Positions 19,752-30,562 of a stretch of 64,000 bases of DNA are shown in pieces. Within the stretch, counting starts at the first letter, position 1; the number at the start of each line of letters is the position of its first letter. The DNA lies in assembly GCF_000010125.1 (NCBI RefSeq), contig NC_007350.1:1550001-1614000 (forward strand). Direction: 5' to 3'. A program made the position numbers and the translations under genes. The notes under the pieces are model-generated. The model was not told the DNA's origin. It saw only the letters and a list, made by a program, of their open reading frames with translations, and did not search any database. Source of the stretch: Staphylococcus saprophyticus subsp. saprophyticus ATCC 15305 = NCTC 7292. Its GTDB lineage: Bacteria > Bacillota > Bacilli > Staphylococcales > Staphylococcaceae.

Positions 19752-19773
19752 CCTTGTTTTAACTTATGAAAAG

Positions 19774-20652
19774 TTATTTCATTTGTCCTTTAACTTCGTC
19801 AGCAAAGTTTTCTTCACGTTTTTCCATGCCTTCGCCTACTTCATAACGTACGAAGTCAACTAGTTTACCACCTTTAGATTTTAAGAAAGCTTCAACTGTT
19901 TGATCAGGATTTTTTACAAAGTTTTGGTCAACTGCACAAATTTCTTGTAGATATTTACGTAAACGACCTTCAACCATTTTTTCAACGATATTTTCTGGTT
20001 TACCTTCATTTAGAGCTTGTTGTTTTAAAACATCTCTTTCATGAGCGATTTCATCTTCGCTTACTTGTTCAGATGAAACATATTTAGGGTTGATTGCAGC
20101 AATGTGCATTGCAACATCTTTAGCTGCTTCAGCATCAGTAGAACCTTCAACTACAGTTAATACACCAATACGTCCACCCATGTGTAAATAAGCACCGAAT
20201 GAATCGTTGTCTGTTTTAGTTCTAACAGCAAAACGACGGATACTTAATTTTTCACCGATAGTTGAGATAGCTTCTTTAACACGTTGGTCAACTGATTTAC
20301 CATCTGGTAAGTTTGTTTCTAAAAGTGCTTCAACTGTTTCTGCTTTAGTATCTAATACTTGGATAGCAATTTCTTTCACTAATTGTTGGAAACCTTCATT
20401 ACGAGCAACGAAGTCAGTTTCAGAATTGATTTCAACAATTGCTGCTTCGTTTCCTCTTTCTTCAACGTGTACTAAACCTTCTGCCGCAATACGGTCAGAT
20501 TTTTTAGCAGCTTTAGCGATACCTTTTTCACGTAGGAAGTCTACCGCTTTATCGATGTCACCATCAGTTTCTGTTAACGCTTTTTTACAGTCCATCATAC
20601 CAGCGCCAGTTTTTTCACGTAATTCTTTTACAAGTTTAGCTGAAATTGCCAT
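19774..20652 (-). CDS. tsf: Elongation factor Ts
   Basis: EF-Ts recycles EF-Tu by promoting GDP release. The 292-residue product starts [26 protein letters not shown], with the UBA-like N-terminal domain and the signature [13 protein letters not shown], and contains [17 protein letters not shown]. The frame opens 15 bases earlier at 20667, but that ATG overlaps the GGAGG site that fits the ATG at 20652. It follows rpsB, as in nearly all bacteria, with an intergenic hairpin that probably attenuates readthrough. Confidence 0.97.
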
Positions 20653-20696
20653 TTCAAATTCCTCCATTATTTAATGAATTTTATTTTATTTATTTT

Positions 20697-20730
20697 AAAA
20701 AAAGGTGATAAGCTTCAATATCTTATCACC
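20697..20730 (-). terminator. Terminator/attenuator between rpsB and tsf
   Basis: GGTGATAAG (20704-20712) and CTTATCACC (20722-20730) form a perfect 9-base-pair stem followed by seven T residues on the minus strand. Because rpsB and tsf are normally co-transcribed, it probably sets the S2 to EF-Ts ratio by partial termination. Confidence 0.85.
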
Positions 20731-20745
20731 CATTTTACATTATTC

Positions 20746-21534
20746 TTAGTTTGATTCAACAGAAGTGTTTTCTTCAGTTGTTTCTGCTTCAGTAGCTTCT
20801 TTTGATTCATCTAAATCAATATTTTGTTCAGCTGCTACTTCTTCATTTGATACACCTTGTTGACCTTCTAAGATTGCATCTGCCATTTTACCAGTTAATA
20901 ATTTAACGGCACGGATAGCATCATCGTTTGCAGGGATAACGTAATCAATTTCATCTGGATCACAGTTAGTATCTACAATACCAACAATTGGGATGTGTAA
21001 TTTACGTGCTTCAGCAATTGCGTTGCGCTCTTTACGAGGGTCAACAACGAACAATGCTTGAGGCATAGATTTCATATCACGAATTCCGCCTAAGAATTTA
21101 ATTAAACGGTCATATTCTTTTTTAAGTTCTACAACTTCTTTTTTAGGTAATACTTCGAATAAGCCATCTTCTTCCATTTTTTCAATTTCAGAGATACGTT
21201 TAATACGTTTAGAAATTGTTTTATAGTTAGTTAAGATTCCACCTAACCATCTTTGGTTTACATAGAATTGACCAGCACGTTCTGCTTCAGCTTTAACTGA
21301 ATCTTGTGCTTGTTTTTTCGTACCAACGAATAAAACTTTTCCGCCATCTTCTGATACTTGTTTAATGAAGTTATAAGCTTCTTCTACTTTTTTCACTGTT
21401 TTTTGTAAATCGATAATGTAAATACCGTTTCTCTCAGTGAAAATGTATCTTTTCATTTTTGGGTTCCAACGGCGTGTTTGGTGACCGAAGTGAACACCTG
21501 CTTCTAGCAATTGTTTCATTGAAATTACTGCCAT
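20746..21534 (-). CDS. rpsB: 30S ribosomal protein S2
   Basis: S2 binds the 30S subunit late in assembly. The 262-residue product begins [27 protein letters not shown], typical of the family, and contains [13 protein letters not shown] and [17 protein letters not shown]. Its acidic Glu-rich tail (after about residue 225) is common in staphylococci. The ATG follows AGGAGGAATT. A long leader of about 120 bases lies between the promoter at 21656-21684 and the start. Confidence 0.97.
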   Translation of the reverse strand: MAVISMKQLLEAGVHFGHQTRRWNPKMKRYIFTERNGIYIIDLQKTVKKVEEAYNFIKQVSEDGGKVLFVGTKKQAQDSVKAEAERAGQFYVNQRWLGGILTNYKTISKRIKRISEIEKMEEDGLFEVLPKKEVVELKKEYDRLIKFLGGIRDMKSMPQALFVVDPRKERNAIAEARKLHIPIVGIVDTNCDPDEIDYVIPANDDAIRAVKLLTGKMADAILEGQQGVSNEEVAAEQNIDLDESKEATEAETTEENTSVESN

Positions 21535-21650
21535 AATAAAATTCCTCCTATTGGTTTATTACCTCCACAAAAAGCTCATATAAACACGACAATTAAATAT
21601 CGCACCCTTTATACTTTAACTTTCTGTGTGTGTATTGGCTTCATAGCCGT
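21535..21650 (-). promoter_or_regulatory. rpsB 5' leader, possible autoregulatory RNA
   Basis: The transcript from the promoter at 21656-21684 has a leader of about 115 bases before rpsB. It contains two Shine-Dalgarno-like stretches (GGAGGTAATAA and AGGAGGAATT) and GGGTGCGA and GAGCTTTTTGTGG segments that could pair or bind protein. Ribosomal protein leaders are often autoregulatory in Firmicutes. No fold has been computed here. Confidence 0.4.
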
Positions 21651-21655
21651 CAATA

Positions 21656-21684
21656 AATATATCATATTTACCTATGCAAATCAA
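21656..21684 (-). promoter_or_regulatory. Sigma-A promoter for rpsB-tsf
   Basis: On the minus strand TTGATT (complement of 21679-21684) and TATATT (complement of 21656-21661) have a 17-base spacer, with TGA before the -10 giving an extended -10. Confidence 0.75.
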
Positions 21685-21710
21685 TAGTTTTTGTCCATTA
21701 ATTTACACAT

Positions 21711-21746
21711 TATAAAGAACGACTAAGCCCATCTATTAGTCGTTCT
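21711..21746 (-). terminator. Terminator downstream of codY
   Basis: GAACGACTAA (21717-21726) and TTAGTCGTTC (21736-21745) form a perfect 10-base-pair stem with a 9-base loop, followed by TTTATAA on the minus strand. It ends the xerC-hslV-hslU-codY operon. Confidence 0.85.
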
Positions 21747-21772
21747 CAATTAAGTCGTTACGCAATAAAATT

Positions 21773-22546
21773 TTATTTGATTCTTTCTAGTTCATCTAAG
21801 AACTTGTCTTTTTTAACTTTAATAAATGTACCCTTCATACCTAATGAACGTGATTCGATTACACCCGCACTTTCTAGTTTACGCAAGGCATTTACAATAA
21901 CTGAACGTGTAATGCCGACTCTATCTGCAACTTTTGAAGCGATCAGTAAGCCTTCTTTACCACCTAGTTCTTCAAATATATGTTCAATCGCTTCACTTTC
22001 AGAATATGATAATGAGTTGATCGCCATACTAATAGCTGCTTTATCTCTTGCCTCTTGTTCTACTTCATTATGTTTTTCACGTAATATTTCCATACCGATA
22101 ACTGTAGCTGCGTATTCACCTAATACCAAGTCGTTTTCAGAAAAATCTTCTGTCACACGTCCTAGAACTAATGTACCAAGTCTTTCGCCACCACCTAAAA
22201 TTGGGAAAATTGTTGTTCTGCTATCACCGAATAAATCATTATTTTCAGGTGGGAAAACAGTTAGTACATTATCAATACCAATATTGGATTGTGTTTCTTT
22301 CACATCCATCAATTGATCTGTATATTCTACAGGTATATGTCTATTTTCTAACATTTGGATGATACGTTCATTTTTTAATAATTCATTTAAATTCGAACCT
22401 AAAATTTTACCTTTTCTTGAAACTATAAAAACATTTGTTACTGTCACACTACTTATCGTTTGTGCTACATCTTTAAAATCTACCGCAATACCTTTATGCT
22501 TTTGCAAAAGTGTATTTAATTCTCTCGTTTTTGATAATAAGCTCAT
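21773..22546 (-). CDS. codY: GTP- and branched-chain-amino-acid-sensing repressor CodY
   Basis: CodY represses nutrient-stress, amino acid and virulence genes when Ile/Leu/Val and GTP are plentiful. The 257-residue product (the S. aureus length) has an N-terminal GAF-like ligand domain at about 1-150 and a C-terminal winged helix. The recognition segment is visible near 205-225 ([28 protein letters not shown]). An AAAGGAG site precedes the ATG. It is the last gene of the xerC-hslV-hslU-codY operon, 23 bases from hslU, an arrangement conserved in Firmicutes. Confidence 0.98.
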   Translation of the reverse strand: MSLLSKTRELNTLLQKHKGIAVDFKDVAQTISSVTVTNVFIVSRKGKILGSNLNELLKNERIIQMLENRHIPVEYTDQLMDVKETQSNIGIDNVLTVFPPENNDLFGDSRTTIFPILGGGERLGTLVLGRVTEDFSENDLVLGEYAATVIGMEILREKHNEVEQEARDKAAISMAINSLSYSESEAIEHIFEELGGKEGLLIASKVADRVGITRSVIVNALRKLESAGVIESRSLGMKGTFIKVKKDKFLDELERIK

Positions 22547-22569
22547 ATTCCTACTCCTTTATATTTATA

Positions 22570-23982
22570 TTATAAAATAAATGCACTTAAATCTTTGTTT
22601 GTTGAAATTGATTTCAACTTATCATCAACATATTGTGGTGTAATATCTACAACCGCATTAGGCATACTTGGTGCTTCGAATGATAAATCTTCTAGCATTT
22701 TTTCAAGTATAGTATGCAATCGACGTGCACCAATGTTATCAGTATCTTGGTTTACTTGGAATGCAATTTCTGCTAATCGTTTAATTGCTTCATCTGTAAA
22801 TTTAACCGTTACTTGTTCTGTTTGTAGTAACGCTTCATACTGTTTGATAAGTGATAATTTAGGTTCCGTCAAGATTCGAACAAAATCTTCAACTGAAAGA
22901 CTTTCTAGTTCAACGCGAATTGGAAAACGGCCTTGCAACTCTGGAATTAAATCACTTGGTTTAGACACGTGGAATGCTCCAGCACCAATAAATAGCATAT
23001 GTTCAGTGTTAACAGTACCATACTTTGTTTGAACCATGCTACCTTCAAGAATTGGTAATATATCTCTTTGAACACCTTGGCGAGATACATCTTGCCCTGA
23101 ATTTTGATTATTTGTCGCAACCTTATCTATTTCATCGATAAATATAATGCCCATTTGTTCAGCTAATTCAATAGCTTCTTGGTTAGCTGTTTCTTGATCA
23201 ATCAATTCATCAGCAAATTCATCAGTTAATATCTTACGTGCAGTTTTAACTGGAACTTCTCTTTCAACTTTTTTCTTAGGCATTAATTGGTTCATCATGT
23301 CTTGCATTTGTTGGTTTTGGTTCGTACCTAACATGCCCATAGCAGCTGGATCTTGTTCAACTTTTAAGCGTACCTTCTCATCTTCTAATTGACCATTTAA
23401 TAATTGTTGCTTAATTTCTGAACGTTTCGTTTTCACTTCATCAGTGGGTGTTTCTTCTTCGTCATCATTATTTTGACCAAAATTAGGGATTGAACCACCA
23501 AATAAAGATTCCAATGGGTTATTACTGTTCGTATTGTTATTAGCTTTTTTCTTCATACTAGGTACTAACAATTTCACTAACTTTTCATTCGCTTTATCTT
23601 GGGCTTCATCTTGTACCAATGCCTTTTTTTGATCTTTTACAAGTCTAACAGCAACATCTACAAGGTCTCTAACCATACTTTCTACATCACGTCCAACATA
23701 ACCTACTTCTGTAAATTTAGTTGCTTCAACTTTAATAAATGGAGCGCCAACTAATCTAGCCATACGTCTTGCAATTTCCGTTTTACCTACACCCGTAGGT
23801 CCAATCATCAAAATATTTTTAGGTGCGACCTCTTGTTTTTCTTCTTCAGTTAATAGACTTCTTCTATATCTATTTCTTAATGCAATTGCAACCTTACGTT
23901 TAGCATCGTCTTGACCAACAATATATTCATTAAGTTTTGATACAATATCTCTAGGTGTTAATTTTATTCCATTTGTCTCCAT
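22570..23982 (-). CDS. hslU: ATP-dependent protease ATPase subunit HslU
   Basis: The AAA+ unfoldase that feeds substrates to the HslV peptidase. The 470-residue product has Walker [10 protein letters not shown], the pore motif GYVGRD, an intermediate domain rich in Gln, Asn and Lys at about 140-260, Walker [11 protein letters not shown], and ends with Leu (SAFIL), the C-terminal tail that inserts into HslV. The frame extends to 24000; I take the ATG at 23982 ([14 protein letters not shown]), since the earlier ATG overlaps the GGAGG site. The spacing of 11 bases is longish. It lies between hslV and codY. Confidence 0.96.
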   Translation of the reverse strand: METNGIKLTPRDIVSKLNEYIVGQDDAKRKVAIALRNRYRRSLLTEEEKQEVAPKNILMIGPTGVGKTEIARRMARLVGAPFIKVEATKFTEVGYVGRDVESMVRDLVDVAVRLVKDQKKALVQDEAQDKANEKLVKLLVPSMKKKANNNTNSNNPLESLFGGSIPNFGQNNDDEEETPTDEVKTKRSEIKQQLLNGQLEDEKVRLKVEQDPAAMGMLGTNQNQQMQDMMNQLMPKKKVEREVPVKTARKILTDEFADELIDQETANQEAIELAEQMGIIFIDEIDKVATNNQNSGQDVSRQGVQRDILPILEGSMVQTKYGTVNTEHMLFIGAGAFHVSKPSDLIPELQGRFPIRVELESLSVEDFVRILTEPKLSLIKQYEALLQTEQVTVKFTDEAIKRLAEIAFQVNQDTDNIGARRLHTILEKMLEDLSFEAPSMPNAVVDITPQYVDDKLKSISTNKDLSAFIL

Positions 23983-24094
23983 ATGATACGTTACCTCCAT
24001 TAATTTTGTGCTTTAAAACAACTTATAATTTATACATGTTTACTATTGCCAATTAATTCTAAATTTAGACATTTTCATTAATTTATTTACTCAG

Positions 24095-24637
24095 CTATAA
24101 ATTCTCAACTATAATTCGGTCATTTGTAAATACACAAATATCTGAAGCAACTTTCAAACTTTCATAAGCCATTTCGCTCGCAGACAAATGTGTTGCATTA
24201 CGTTTTAGCGCTCTACCTGCACTTAACGCATAGTTACCACCTGACCCAATTGCAATCAAATTATCATCTGGTACGATTACTTCTCCTGTACCGCTAACTA
24301 CTAAGATTGATGTTTCATCCATTACAATCAACATAGCTTCTAGCTGACGTAATTGTTTATCGCCTCTCCACTCTTGTGCTAATTCCACTGCAGCTCTTTC
24401 TAAATTCCCACTAAATTGTTGTAATTTTGTTTCGAATTTTTCAAATAGAGTGAACGCATCTGCTACACTTCCAGCAAAACCAGCTAATACTTTATCATTA
24501 TATAAACGTCTCACTTTTCTCGCTGTTTGTTTCATGATGACTTGTTCACCTAGAGTAACTTGACCATCTCCAGCCATTGCTGCATGTCCATTATGTTGTA
24601 CTGCAAATATTGTTGTTGCATGTATAGATGTACTCAT
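24095..24637 (-). CDS. hslV: ATP-dependent protease peptidase subunit HslV
   Basis: The proteasome-related N-terminal-nucleophile threonine peptidase of the HslUV complex. The 180-residue product starts [13 protein letters not shown], and removal of the first seven residues would expose the catalytic Thr. GDGQVTLG and [14 protein letters not shown] are family hallmarks. It begins three bases after the xerC stop, with a GGAGAATTAA site, and is followed after 112 bases by hslU. Confidence 0.97.
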   Translation of the reverse strand: MSTSIHATTIFAVQHNGHAAMAGDGQVTLGEQVIMKQTARKVRRLYNDKVLAGFAGSVADAFTLFEKFETKLQQFSGNLERAAVELAQEWRGDKQLRQLEAMLIVMDETSILVVSGTGEVIVPDDNLIAIGSGGNYALSAGRALKRNATHLSASEMAYESLKVASDICVFTNDRIIVENL

Positions 24638-24640
24638 TAT

Positions 24641-25531
24641 TTAATTCTCCTTTTTTGCACGAGGATGTGCATTTAAATATACTTTTCTTAATTGTTCATT
24701 TGTCACATGCGTATATCGACCAGTTGTTGACAGATTAACGTGACCGAGCAAAGATTGCACTGTTCTTAAATCTGCACCTTGGTTTAACATGTGTGTCGCA
24801 AATGTATGTCTAAGTTTATGAGGATGTATCTCTGTAACACCAGCCGTTCGTTTCACTACGTCGTTCAATACATAACGAACGCCACGTTCAGTGATAGGAT
24901 CGCCTTTCATATTAACTAATAAATAATCGTGATTACTATTTAATTTAGGTTTGAATGACGCTAAATATCGTTCCATACTTTGTTTACAAAACTCGCCAAA
25001 GGGGATAAAACGTTCTTTGCCACCCTTACCTAATACCTTTACACCTGGCGACGTCATATCTATGTCTTGTTCTTTTATATGCACTAACTCTGAAACTCTA
25101 ATACCAGTAGAATAAAGTAGTTCTAAGATTACCCTATCTCGCAAGCCTTTTTTTGCATCATTTTCAACCGTGTCAAATAATGCTTCCATTTCCTCTTCAT
25201 AGAAAAAATGTGGTAAATAATGTTCTTTTTTCGGATGTACCAATTGTATGAACGGATTTACCACCGCTTCATCTTGTGTCATCCAATATTCATAAAAACT
25301 TCTCAGCGTAGAAATTTTACGTGAAACTGAGGTTCTTTTCAAGTTTTTTGAATATAAGTAACTGAGATAGTTCCTAGCATCTTTGTATTCAAACGCATTC
25401 AAATCTAAATGTTCTTGAGCTAAGAAAACATTAAATTGTTCTAAATCATCATGATAGGATTTTAAAGTGTGCTCTGAAAATTGTTTTTCTACTTTTAGCA
25501 TATATAAATACGCTTGTTGGATTTTTTCCAA
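24641..25531 (-). CDS. xerC: Tyrosine recombinase XerC
   Basis: XerC with XerD resolves chromosome dimers at dif. The 296-residue product has the N-terminal SAM-like core-binding domain ([15 protein letters not shown]) and the catalytic domain with the first Arg (STGIRVSEL), [19 protein letters not shown], and [16 protein letters not shown] with the nucleophilic Tyr. I take the TTG start at 25531 ([16 protein letters not shown]), since a GGAGGGG site lies six bases upstream. In-frame ATGs further up would place the start inside or before that site. It is the first gene of the operon with hslV, hslU and codY. Confidence 0.95.
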   Translation of the reverse strand: MEKIQQAYLYMLKVEKQFSEHTLKSYHDDLEQFNVFLAQEHLDLNAFEYKDARNYLSYLYSKNLKRTSVSRKISTLRSFYEYWMTQDEAVVNPFIQLVHPKKEHYLPHFFYEEEMEALFDTVENDAKKGLRDRVILELLYSTGIRVSELVHIKEQDIDMTSPGVKVLGKGGKERFIPFGEFCKQSMERYLASFKPKLNSNHDYLLVNMKGDPITERGVRYVLNDVVKRTAGVTEIHPHKLRHTFATHMLNQGADLRTVQSLLGHVNLSTTGRYTHVTNEQLRKVYLNAHPRAKKEN

Positions 25532-25649
25532 TAAAAACCCCTCCATCAACATAAATTGTAGCATATTGACAGAGGGGTCTGCGAAAAATAACTATTAAAT
25601 TGAGTAAAACTTTCAAAATTTTCGGAAAGAATTATAAAAATACAATATT

Positions 25650-26957
25650 TTATAGCGTTTGTTTGTAATTATCTAAATATGTTAAAGCACGATCTGCTAA
25701 TTTTTCATAACGTAATTTTTTATCTTTTACTTTCTTTTCCAATGTTGTTAGTAAACCAAAGTTAGCATTCATTGGTTGGAAGTTTTTTTCATTTTTGGCA
25801 TGTGAAATATAATATGCCATGCTACCTATCATCGTTTCTCTAGGGAAAATGACTTCTCCCTTGTTAAGCATTTTATGTGCTACATTGATACCTGCAACGA
25901 GTCCACTAGCGGCACTCTCTACGTACCCTTCAACACCAGTCATTTGACCTGCGAAATAAAGTTCTTCTCTTCCTTTTAATTCATAAGTTTCAGTTAAAAC
26001 ATCAGGCGAATTGATGAATGTGTTACGGTGCATGACACCATATCTAACTATTTCAACATTTTCTAATCCTGGAATTAATCTGATGACATCTTTTTGAGCT
26101 CCCCATTTTAAATGTGTTTGGAAACCTACAATGTTGTATAGTGTTCCTGCAGCATCATCCTGGCGTAGTTGTACGACAGCGTATGGTCTTTCGCCTGTTT
26201 TAGGATCTTCGAGACCCACGGGTTTCATTGGACCGAACAATAATGTTTTTCTACCACGTTCAGCCATTACTTCAAATGGCATACAACCTTCAAAGTATTT
26301 TTCTTTTTCAAATTCATTTACAGGTGCAACTTCAGCTTCCATGAGCGCATCGTAAAATGTATTAAACTCATCTTCTGTCATAGGACAATTCAAATATGCG
26401 GCTTCACCTTTATCATAGCGGGATTTCAAATACACTTTATTCATATCAATACTGTCTTTTTCAATAATTGGTGCCGCAGCGTCATAGAAATACAACTGAT
26501 CTTTTCCAGTTGCCTCCACAATTTCGTTTGCTAACTTGTCTGTTGTTAGAGGACCTGTTGCAATAATCGTATATCCTTCAGGTATGCTATTAATTTCTTC
26601 ATTTAAAACTGTGATATTTGGATGATTTTTTAATGTTTCAGTCACATAGCCAGCAAAATCATGTCGATCGACTGCTAGAGCGCCACCGGCAGGCACACGC
26701 GCTTTATCCGCTGCACTGATAATTAAAGAATCTAACTGTCTCATTTCTTCTTTAAGTACACCGACAGCATTTGTTAAAGCATTGCCTCGTAGTGAATTCG
26801 AACATACGAGTTCTGCAAATTTATCGGTATGATGTGCAGGTGTCTGTTTCACCGGCCTCATTTCTATAAGATTTACTTTTACGCCTCGTTGCGCTAATTG
26901 ATATGCTGCTTCTGAACCAGCCAAACCAGCACCTACTACATTTACAACTTGAGTCAT
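25650..26957 (-). CDS. trmFO: tRNA uridine(54) C5-methyltransferase TrmFO
   Basis: A folate- and FAD-dependent enzyme that makes ribothymidine 54 in tRNA, used by many Gram-positives instead of the SAM-dependent TrmA. The 435-residue product has the FAD-binding start [41 protein letters not shown] and [20 protein letters not shown]. The frame is open to 27020, but GGAGG precedes the ATG at 26957, which gives the standard start. It lies after topA, with a hairpin between them. Confidence 0.97.
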   Translation of the reverse strand: MTQVVNVVGAGLAGSEAAYQLAQRGVKVNLIEMRPVKQTPAHHTDKFAELVCSNSLRGNALTNAVGVLKEEMRQLDSLIISAADKARVPAGGALAVDRHDFAGYVTETLKNHPNITVLNEEINSIPEGYTIIATGPLTTDKLANEIVEATGKDQLYFYDAAAPIIEKDSIDMNKVYLKSRYDKGEAAYLNCPMTEDEFNTFYDALMEAEVAPVNEFEKEKYFEGCMPFEVMAERGRKTLLFGPMKPVGLEDPKTGERPYAVVQLRQDDAAGTLYNIVGFQTHLKWGAQKDVIRLIPGLENVEIVRYGVMHRNTFINSPDVLTETYELKGREELYFAGQMTGVEGYVESAASGLVAGINVAHKMLNKGEVIFPRETMIGSMAYYISHAKNEKNFQPMNANFGLLTTLEKKVKDKKLRYEKLADRALTYLDNYKQTL

Positions 26958-26974
26958 TCGATTTCCTCCCATAA

Positions 26975-27050
26975 TTAAAAAGCAACTTAGACATCGTATC
27001 ATAAATATAAATACATGCATCTACATTATATATATGTGTCATAAGTTGCT
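26975..27050 (-). terminator. Large-loop terminator between topA and trmFO
   Basis: AGCAACTTA (26981-26989) and TAAGTTGCT (27042-27050) are perfect complements around a 52-base AT-rich loop. A TTTTTAAT run follows on the minus strand just before the trmFO ribosome binding site. It could terminate topA transcripts or attenuate trmFO. Confidence 0.6.
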
Positions 27051-27111
27051 GTTATTGTTTAAACTATTTCTTTCATAAATACGATTGCAAGCGTAAATTC
27101 GCTATACTATA

Positions 27112-29178
27112 TTACTTTTGCTCTTCTTCTTTGTAATCACAATTTGAACATACTACTTGGCTCTTACGTCCTTGTTTTTTCTCAACTAAGTAATGCTCAC
27201 ATTTAGGACAATCTCTTCCTATCGGTTTATCCCAAGTTACAAAATCACACTCTGGATATTTAGAACAACCATAAAAAATACGATTCTTTTTAGATTTACG
27301 TTCTACAACGTCGCCTTCTTTACACTTAGGACAAGTCACACCAATTGTCTTAACAATAGCTTTTGTATTTCGACAATCTGGGAAATTTGAACAAGCCATG
27401 AATTTACCATAACGACCCATTTTAATAACCATAGGTGAACCACAGACTTCACAGTCTTCACCAGCAGGTTCATCTTTTATTTCTATTTTTTCCATTTCTT
27501 CTTCTGCGCGTTCTACATCCTGTTTGAAACTACTGTAAAAATCTGAAATCACTTTTTTCCAGCCAATCTCACCATCGGCAACTTTATCCAATAATGTTTC
27601 CATGTTTACTGTAAAGTCAACATCGATAATTTCTGGGAAGTAATCTTTAACTTGTTCATGAACAATTTCGCCCAATTCAGTTGGCACAAAACGTTTACTT
27701 TCATTTTTCACATAATTTCTTTTCTGGATTGTATCGATCGTTGGTGCATATGTGGAAGGACGTCCAATTTTCAATTCTTCCATTGTTTTCACTAAACGCG
27801 CTTCAGTATAGCGTGGTGGTGGTTGAGTAAAATGTTGTGATGGTTCAATGTTCGTAGCTGTAACCATTTCACCTTCACCAATATTTGGTAATTTGTTATC
27901 TTTACCATCTTCACTGTCATCTTTGGTTTCAACATATAAAGTCATAAAACCTTTAAATTTGATTGTCTGTCCATTTGCTCGGAATTTGATGTCATTTTGC
28001 GTCAAATCCATTGCAACTGTATCTAAAATTGCAGGTGCCATTTGACTGGCAACAAAACGTTCCCAAATTAATTTATATAATCTATGTTGATCTCTAGTTA
28101 AGAAATTTTTCATTTCATTTGGTGTACGTAAAGTACTAGACGGTCTGATGGCTTCATGGGCATCTTGATCGCCTTGACCTTTTGATTTTCGATTAGATGT
28201 ATAGTCATTACCATATGTTTCTTGAATGTAATTTTTCGCTTCTGATTGCGCTTGGTCTGAGATTCTTGTTGAATCTGTACGCATATAAGTGATTAAACCA
28301 ACTGTACCTTGCTTTTTCAAATCTATACCTTCATATAGTTGTTGGGCTAACATCATTGTTTTACGTGCTTTGAAATTCAATTTACGAGCAGCTTCTTGTT
28401 GAAGTGTTGACGTTGTAAAAGGATTAGCTGGATAACGCGTTTTTTCCTTTTTAGTCACTTTAGTCACTTCAAACTGATCGCCATCTAACTGCGTAGTAAT
28501 TTTTTCAACATCTGCTTTTTCAGTTAATTTAAATGGTTTATTTTTAAAATGAAGAAATTTAGCTGTGAATTTTGTTTTCTTATATCTAAATTCGCCTTCA
28601 ATTTTCCAATATTCTTCTGGTTTGAAATTTCTAATTTCATTTTCACGATCTATAACTAGTCTTAATGCCACAGATTGTACACGACCAGCAGATAACCCTT
28701 TTTTAACTTTTTTCCATAATACGGGTGAGATATTATAACCGACTAAACGATCTAGAATACGTCGTGCTTGTTGCGCATCAACGAGTTCCATTTCGATGCC
28801 TCTTGGATGTTTAAAACTATCTTTTACTGCATCTTTTGTTATTTCATTAAACACTACTCTATTTTCTGTTGAATCTTCCAAGTTTAATATATTCGCTAAA
28901 TGCCAAGCAATAGCTTCACCTTCACGGTCGGGGTCACTCGCTAAGAATACTTTTTTCGCTTTCTTAGCATGTTTTTTCAATTCTTTTACAACTGGACCTT
29001 TACCACGTATCGTAATATATTTGGGTTCATAATCATTTTCAGCATCTACACCCATTTGACTACGAGGCAAGTCTCTAACGTGCCCCATTGATGCGATTAC
29101 TTTATATTTTTTACCTAAATATTTTTCAATGGTTTTAGCTTTTGCAGGCGATTCAACTATGACTAAATTTTCTGCCAA
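27112..29178 (-). CDS. topA: DNA topoisomerase I
   Basis: A type IA enzyme that relaxes negative supercoils. The 688-residue product has the Toprim domain ([31 protein letters not shown] at about 81-93), the active-site Tyr298 in [12 protein letters not shown], and three C-terminal four-cysteine zinc ribbons (starting [18 protein letters not shown] and CPKCEHYLV). The start codon is TTG at 29178 with a GGGGG site seven bases upstream. Its neighbours are dprA upstream and trmFO downstream, the conserved Firmicute order. Confidence 0.97.
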   Translation of the reverse strand: MAENLVIVESPAKAKTIEKYLGKKYKVIASMGHVRDLPRSQMGVDAENDYEPKYITIRGKGPVVKELKKHAKKAKKVFLASDPDREGEAIAWHLANILNLEDSTENRVVFNEITKDAVKDSFKHPRGIEMELVDAQQARRILDRLVGYNISPVLWKKVKKGLSAGRVQSVALRLVIDRENEIRNFKPEEYWKIEGEFRYKKTKFTAKFLHFKNKPFKLTEKADVEKITTQLDGDQFEVTKVTKKEKTRYPANPFTTSTLQQEAARKLNFKARKTMMLAQQLYEGIDLKKQGTVGLITYMRTDSTRISDQAQSEAKNYIQETYGNDYTSNRKSKGQGDQDAHEAIRPSSTLRTPNEMKNFLTRDQHRLYKLIWERFVASQMAPAILDTVAMDLTQNDIKFRANGQTIKFKGFMTLYVETKDDSEDGKDNKLPNIGEGEMVTATNIEPSQHFTQPPPRYTEARLVKTMEELKIGRPSTYAPTIDTIQKRNYVKNESKRFVPTELGEIVHEQVKDYFPEIIDVDFTVNMETLLDKVADGEIGWKKVISDFYSSFKQDVERAEEEMEKIEIKDEPAGEDCEVCGSPMVIKMGRYGKFMACSNFPDCRNTKAIVKTIGVTCPKCKEGDVVERKSKKNRIFYGCSKYPECDFVTWDKPIGRDCPKCEHYLVEKKQGRKSQVVCSNCDYKEEEQK

Positions 29179-29380
29179 AGTAGTTACCCCCTTGCATTTT
29201 CTAATTACAAAGATAAATGATAAACGGTGTATTTTGTTTTTGTCAATGTTTTTAATTTTGACTTGATTAAATTTATACCGTTATTTCATCCCAAACTTTA
29301 TCAATCAGCAGTATTTTTTCATATATTATTAAAAAAAGCGTTAAATAAAATCTGTTTTAAAGTTGTGTGCTATTTACTTT

Positions 29381-30256
29381 TCATATAATAAAATCTTCTA
29401 ATATATCATCCGCATTCAATACAATTTTCGCCCCTTCTTGAGCACTACGCAAATTGCCTAATGTCATTTTATTAAATATTGTACCAGGTAAGACATACAC
29501 ATCTCTATTTTGTTCTAATGCAAATCGCGTCGTGATACTTGTACCACTATTTTCTGCAGATTCTGTGATAAAGATACCTTTAGAAAGTCCACTAATCAAT
29601 CTATTCCTTTCTGGGAAATGGTATCTTTTGGGCTTTTCGAGAGGGAGATATTCACTTATAACTATTCCATCTTTTTCAATTTGCTGTCTTATCTCTTTAG
29701 TTTCTTTCGGATAATGATGCATATGTCCAAATCCTAATACCGCAATTGTAGGTAACTTAAATAACAAAGCATGTTGATGCGCCATCATATCTGCACCTTT
29801 TGCAAGCCCTGATATTATCGTCAAATGATGTTTTTTAAATGAAGGAAAAAATGTTTGAAGTGATTGCCATGTATATTGTGTCGCTTGTCTAGATCCAATA
29901 ATAGCTAGGGTACGAGGAGATTGCATTAAAGTGAGCTTACCGCGATAAAATAGGATTAGGGGTGGATCATAAATTTCTCGCAATAACTGTGGATATAAAC
30001 GGTGATTAATTGTTATGAAATGAACTTTCCATGCTTTTAATTGTTTGAATAGTACTTCTAAATTAGTTGTCACATATAATCGGTATACATTTTCATTTTT
30101 TGCAGTTATTTTTACTGTTCCCAAAAATTGTTTGAGTATGTATTGTTTATCTACCTTACTATATTTCATAAAAGAGGGAGAAAATCTTAATAATCGATGT
30201 ATTTGTTGTGTAGATAGTCCAGCAAATCGAAGCTTTAAAAGGTCTAAATCGTTCAT
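29381..30256 (-). CDS. dprA: DNA processing protein DprA
   Basis: DprA binds incoming single-stranded DNA during transformation and loads RecA. The 291-residue product has the short N-terminal helical region and the extended Rossmann core: LAIIGSRQATQYTW, IISGLAKGADMMAH, RNRLISGLSKGIFITE and NSGTSITTRFALEQNRDVY. No C-terminal winged-helix (DML1) extension is present, as is usual in staphylococci. It sits just before topA with a 202-base spacer. Its promoter is not clear. Confidence 0.95.
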   Translation of the reverse strand: MNDLDLLKLRFAGLSTQQIHRLLRFSPSFMKYSKVDKQYILKQFLGTVKITAKNENVYRLYVTTNLEVLFKQLKAWKVHFITINHRLYPQLLREIYDPPLILFYRGKLTLMQSPRTLAIIGSRQATQYTWQSLQTFFPSFKKHHLTIISGLAKGADMMAHQHALLFKLPTIAVLGFGHMHHYPKETKEIRQQIEKDGIVISEYLPLEKPKRYHFPERNRLISGLSKGIFITESAENSGTSITTRFALEQNRDVYVLPGTIFNKMTLGNLRSAQEGAKIVLNADDILEDFII

Positions 30257-30562
30257 TTATCATACTCCTTTATATCTCATATTATACGATAAAATATATA
30301 TGCTGCGTATTACAAAATTTTGTCAAATGATCGTAATAAGTCATATGATTTTAAAGAGTAATTTTAAATTCCTAAATTGACAACATCTGATGTTTCAATT
30401 GGAGATATTAATTGTATTTATCTTTAATTTAGCGGTCGCATTTCTACTATATAAAATACTTTATCAAATGCATTTTTTTATTTTAATATCAGCTCATACA
30501 ACCTAAAAAAGCACAAACTCCGACATACTATCGGAATTTGCGCTGACTTTTAATAAATAAAA
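30257..30562. other. Intergenic region between sucD and dprA
   Basis: A 306-base spacer holding the sucCD terminator (30504-30543). On the minus strand it also has a TTGACA (about 30320) and a TATAAT (about 30287), but they are too far apart to form one promoter, so I cannot assign the dprA start site. Confidence 0.45.
30504..30543 (-). terminator. Terminator downstream of sucD
   Basis: GCACAAACTCCGA (30511-30523) and TCGGAATTTGCGC (30531-30543) pair with one G-U position around a 7-base loop, followed by six T residues on the minus strand. Confidence 0.88.

Noticed and set aside
20207..20674. 155-codon open frame on the plus strand
   Set aside because: It lies wholly antisense to tsf, with Ser/Ala-rich composition typical of reverse-complement shadows and no ribosome binding site.
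21777..22316. 179-codon plus-strand frame opposite codY
   Set aside because: Complementary to conserved codY codons; low-complexity Ser-rich product, no support.
25616..25633. CodY-box-like sequence upstream of the xerC-codY operon
   Set aside because: AATTTTCGGAAAGAATT matches the AATTTTCWGAAAATT consensus with about four mismatches, too weak to call, although its position ahead of the codY operon is suggestive.
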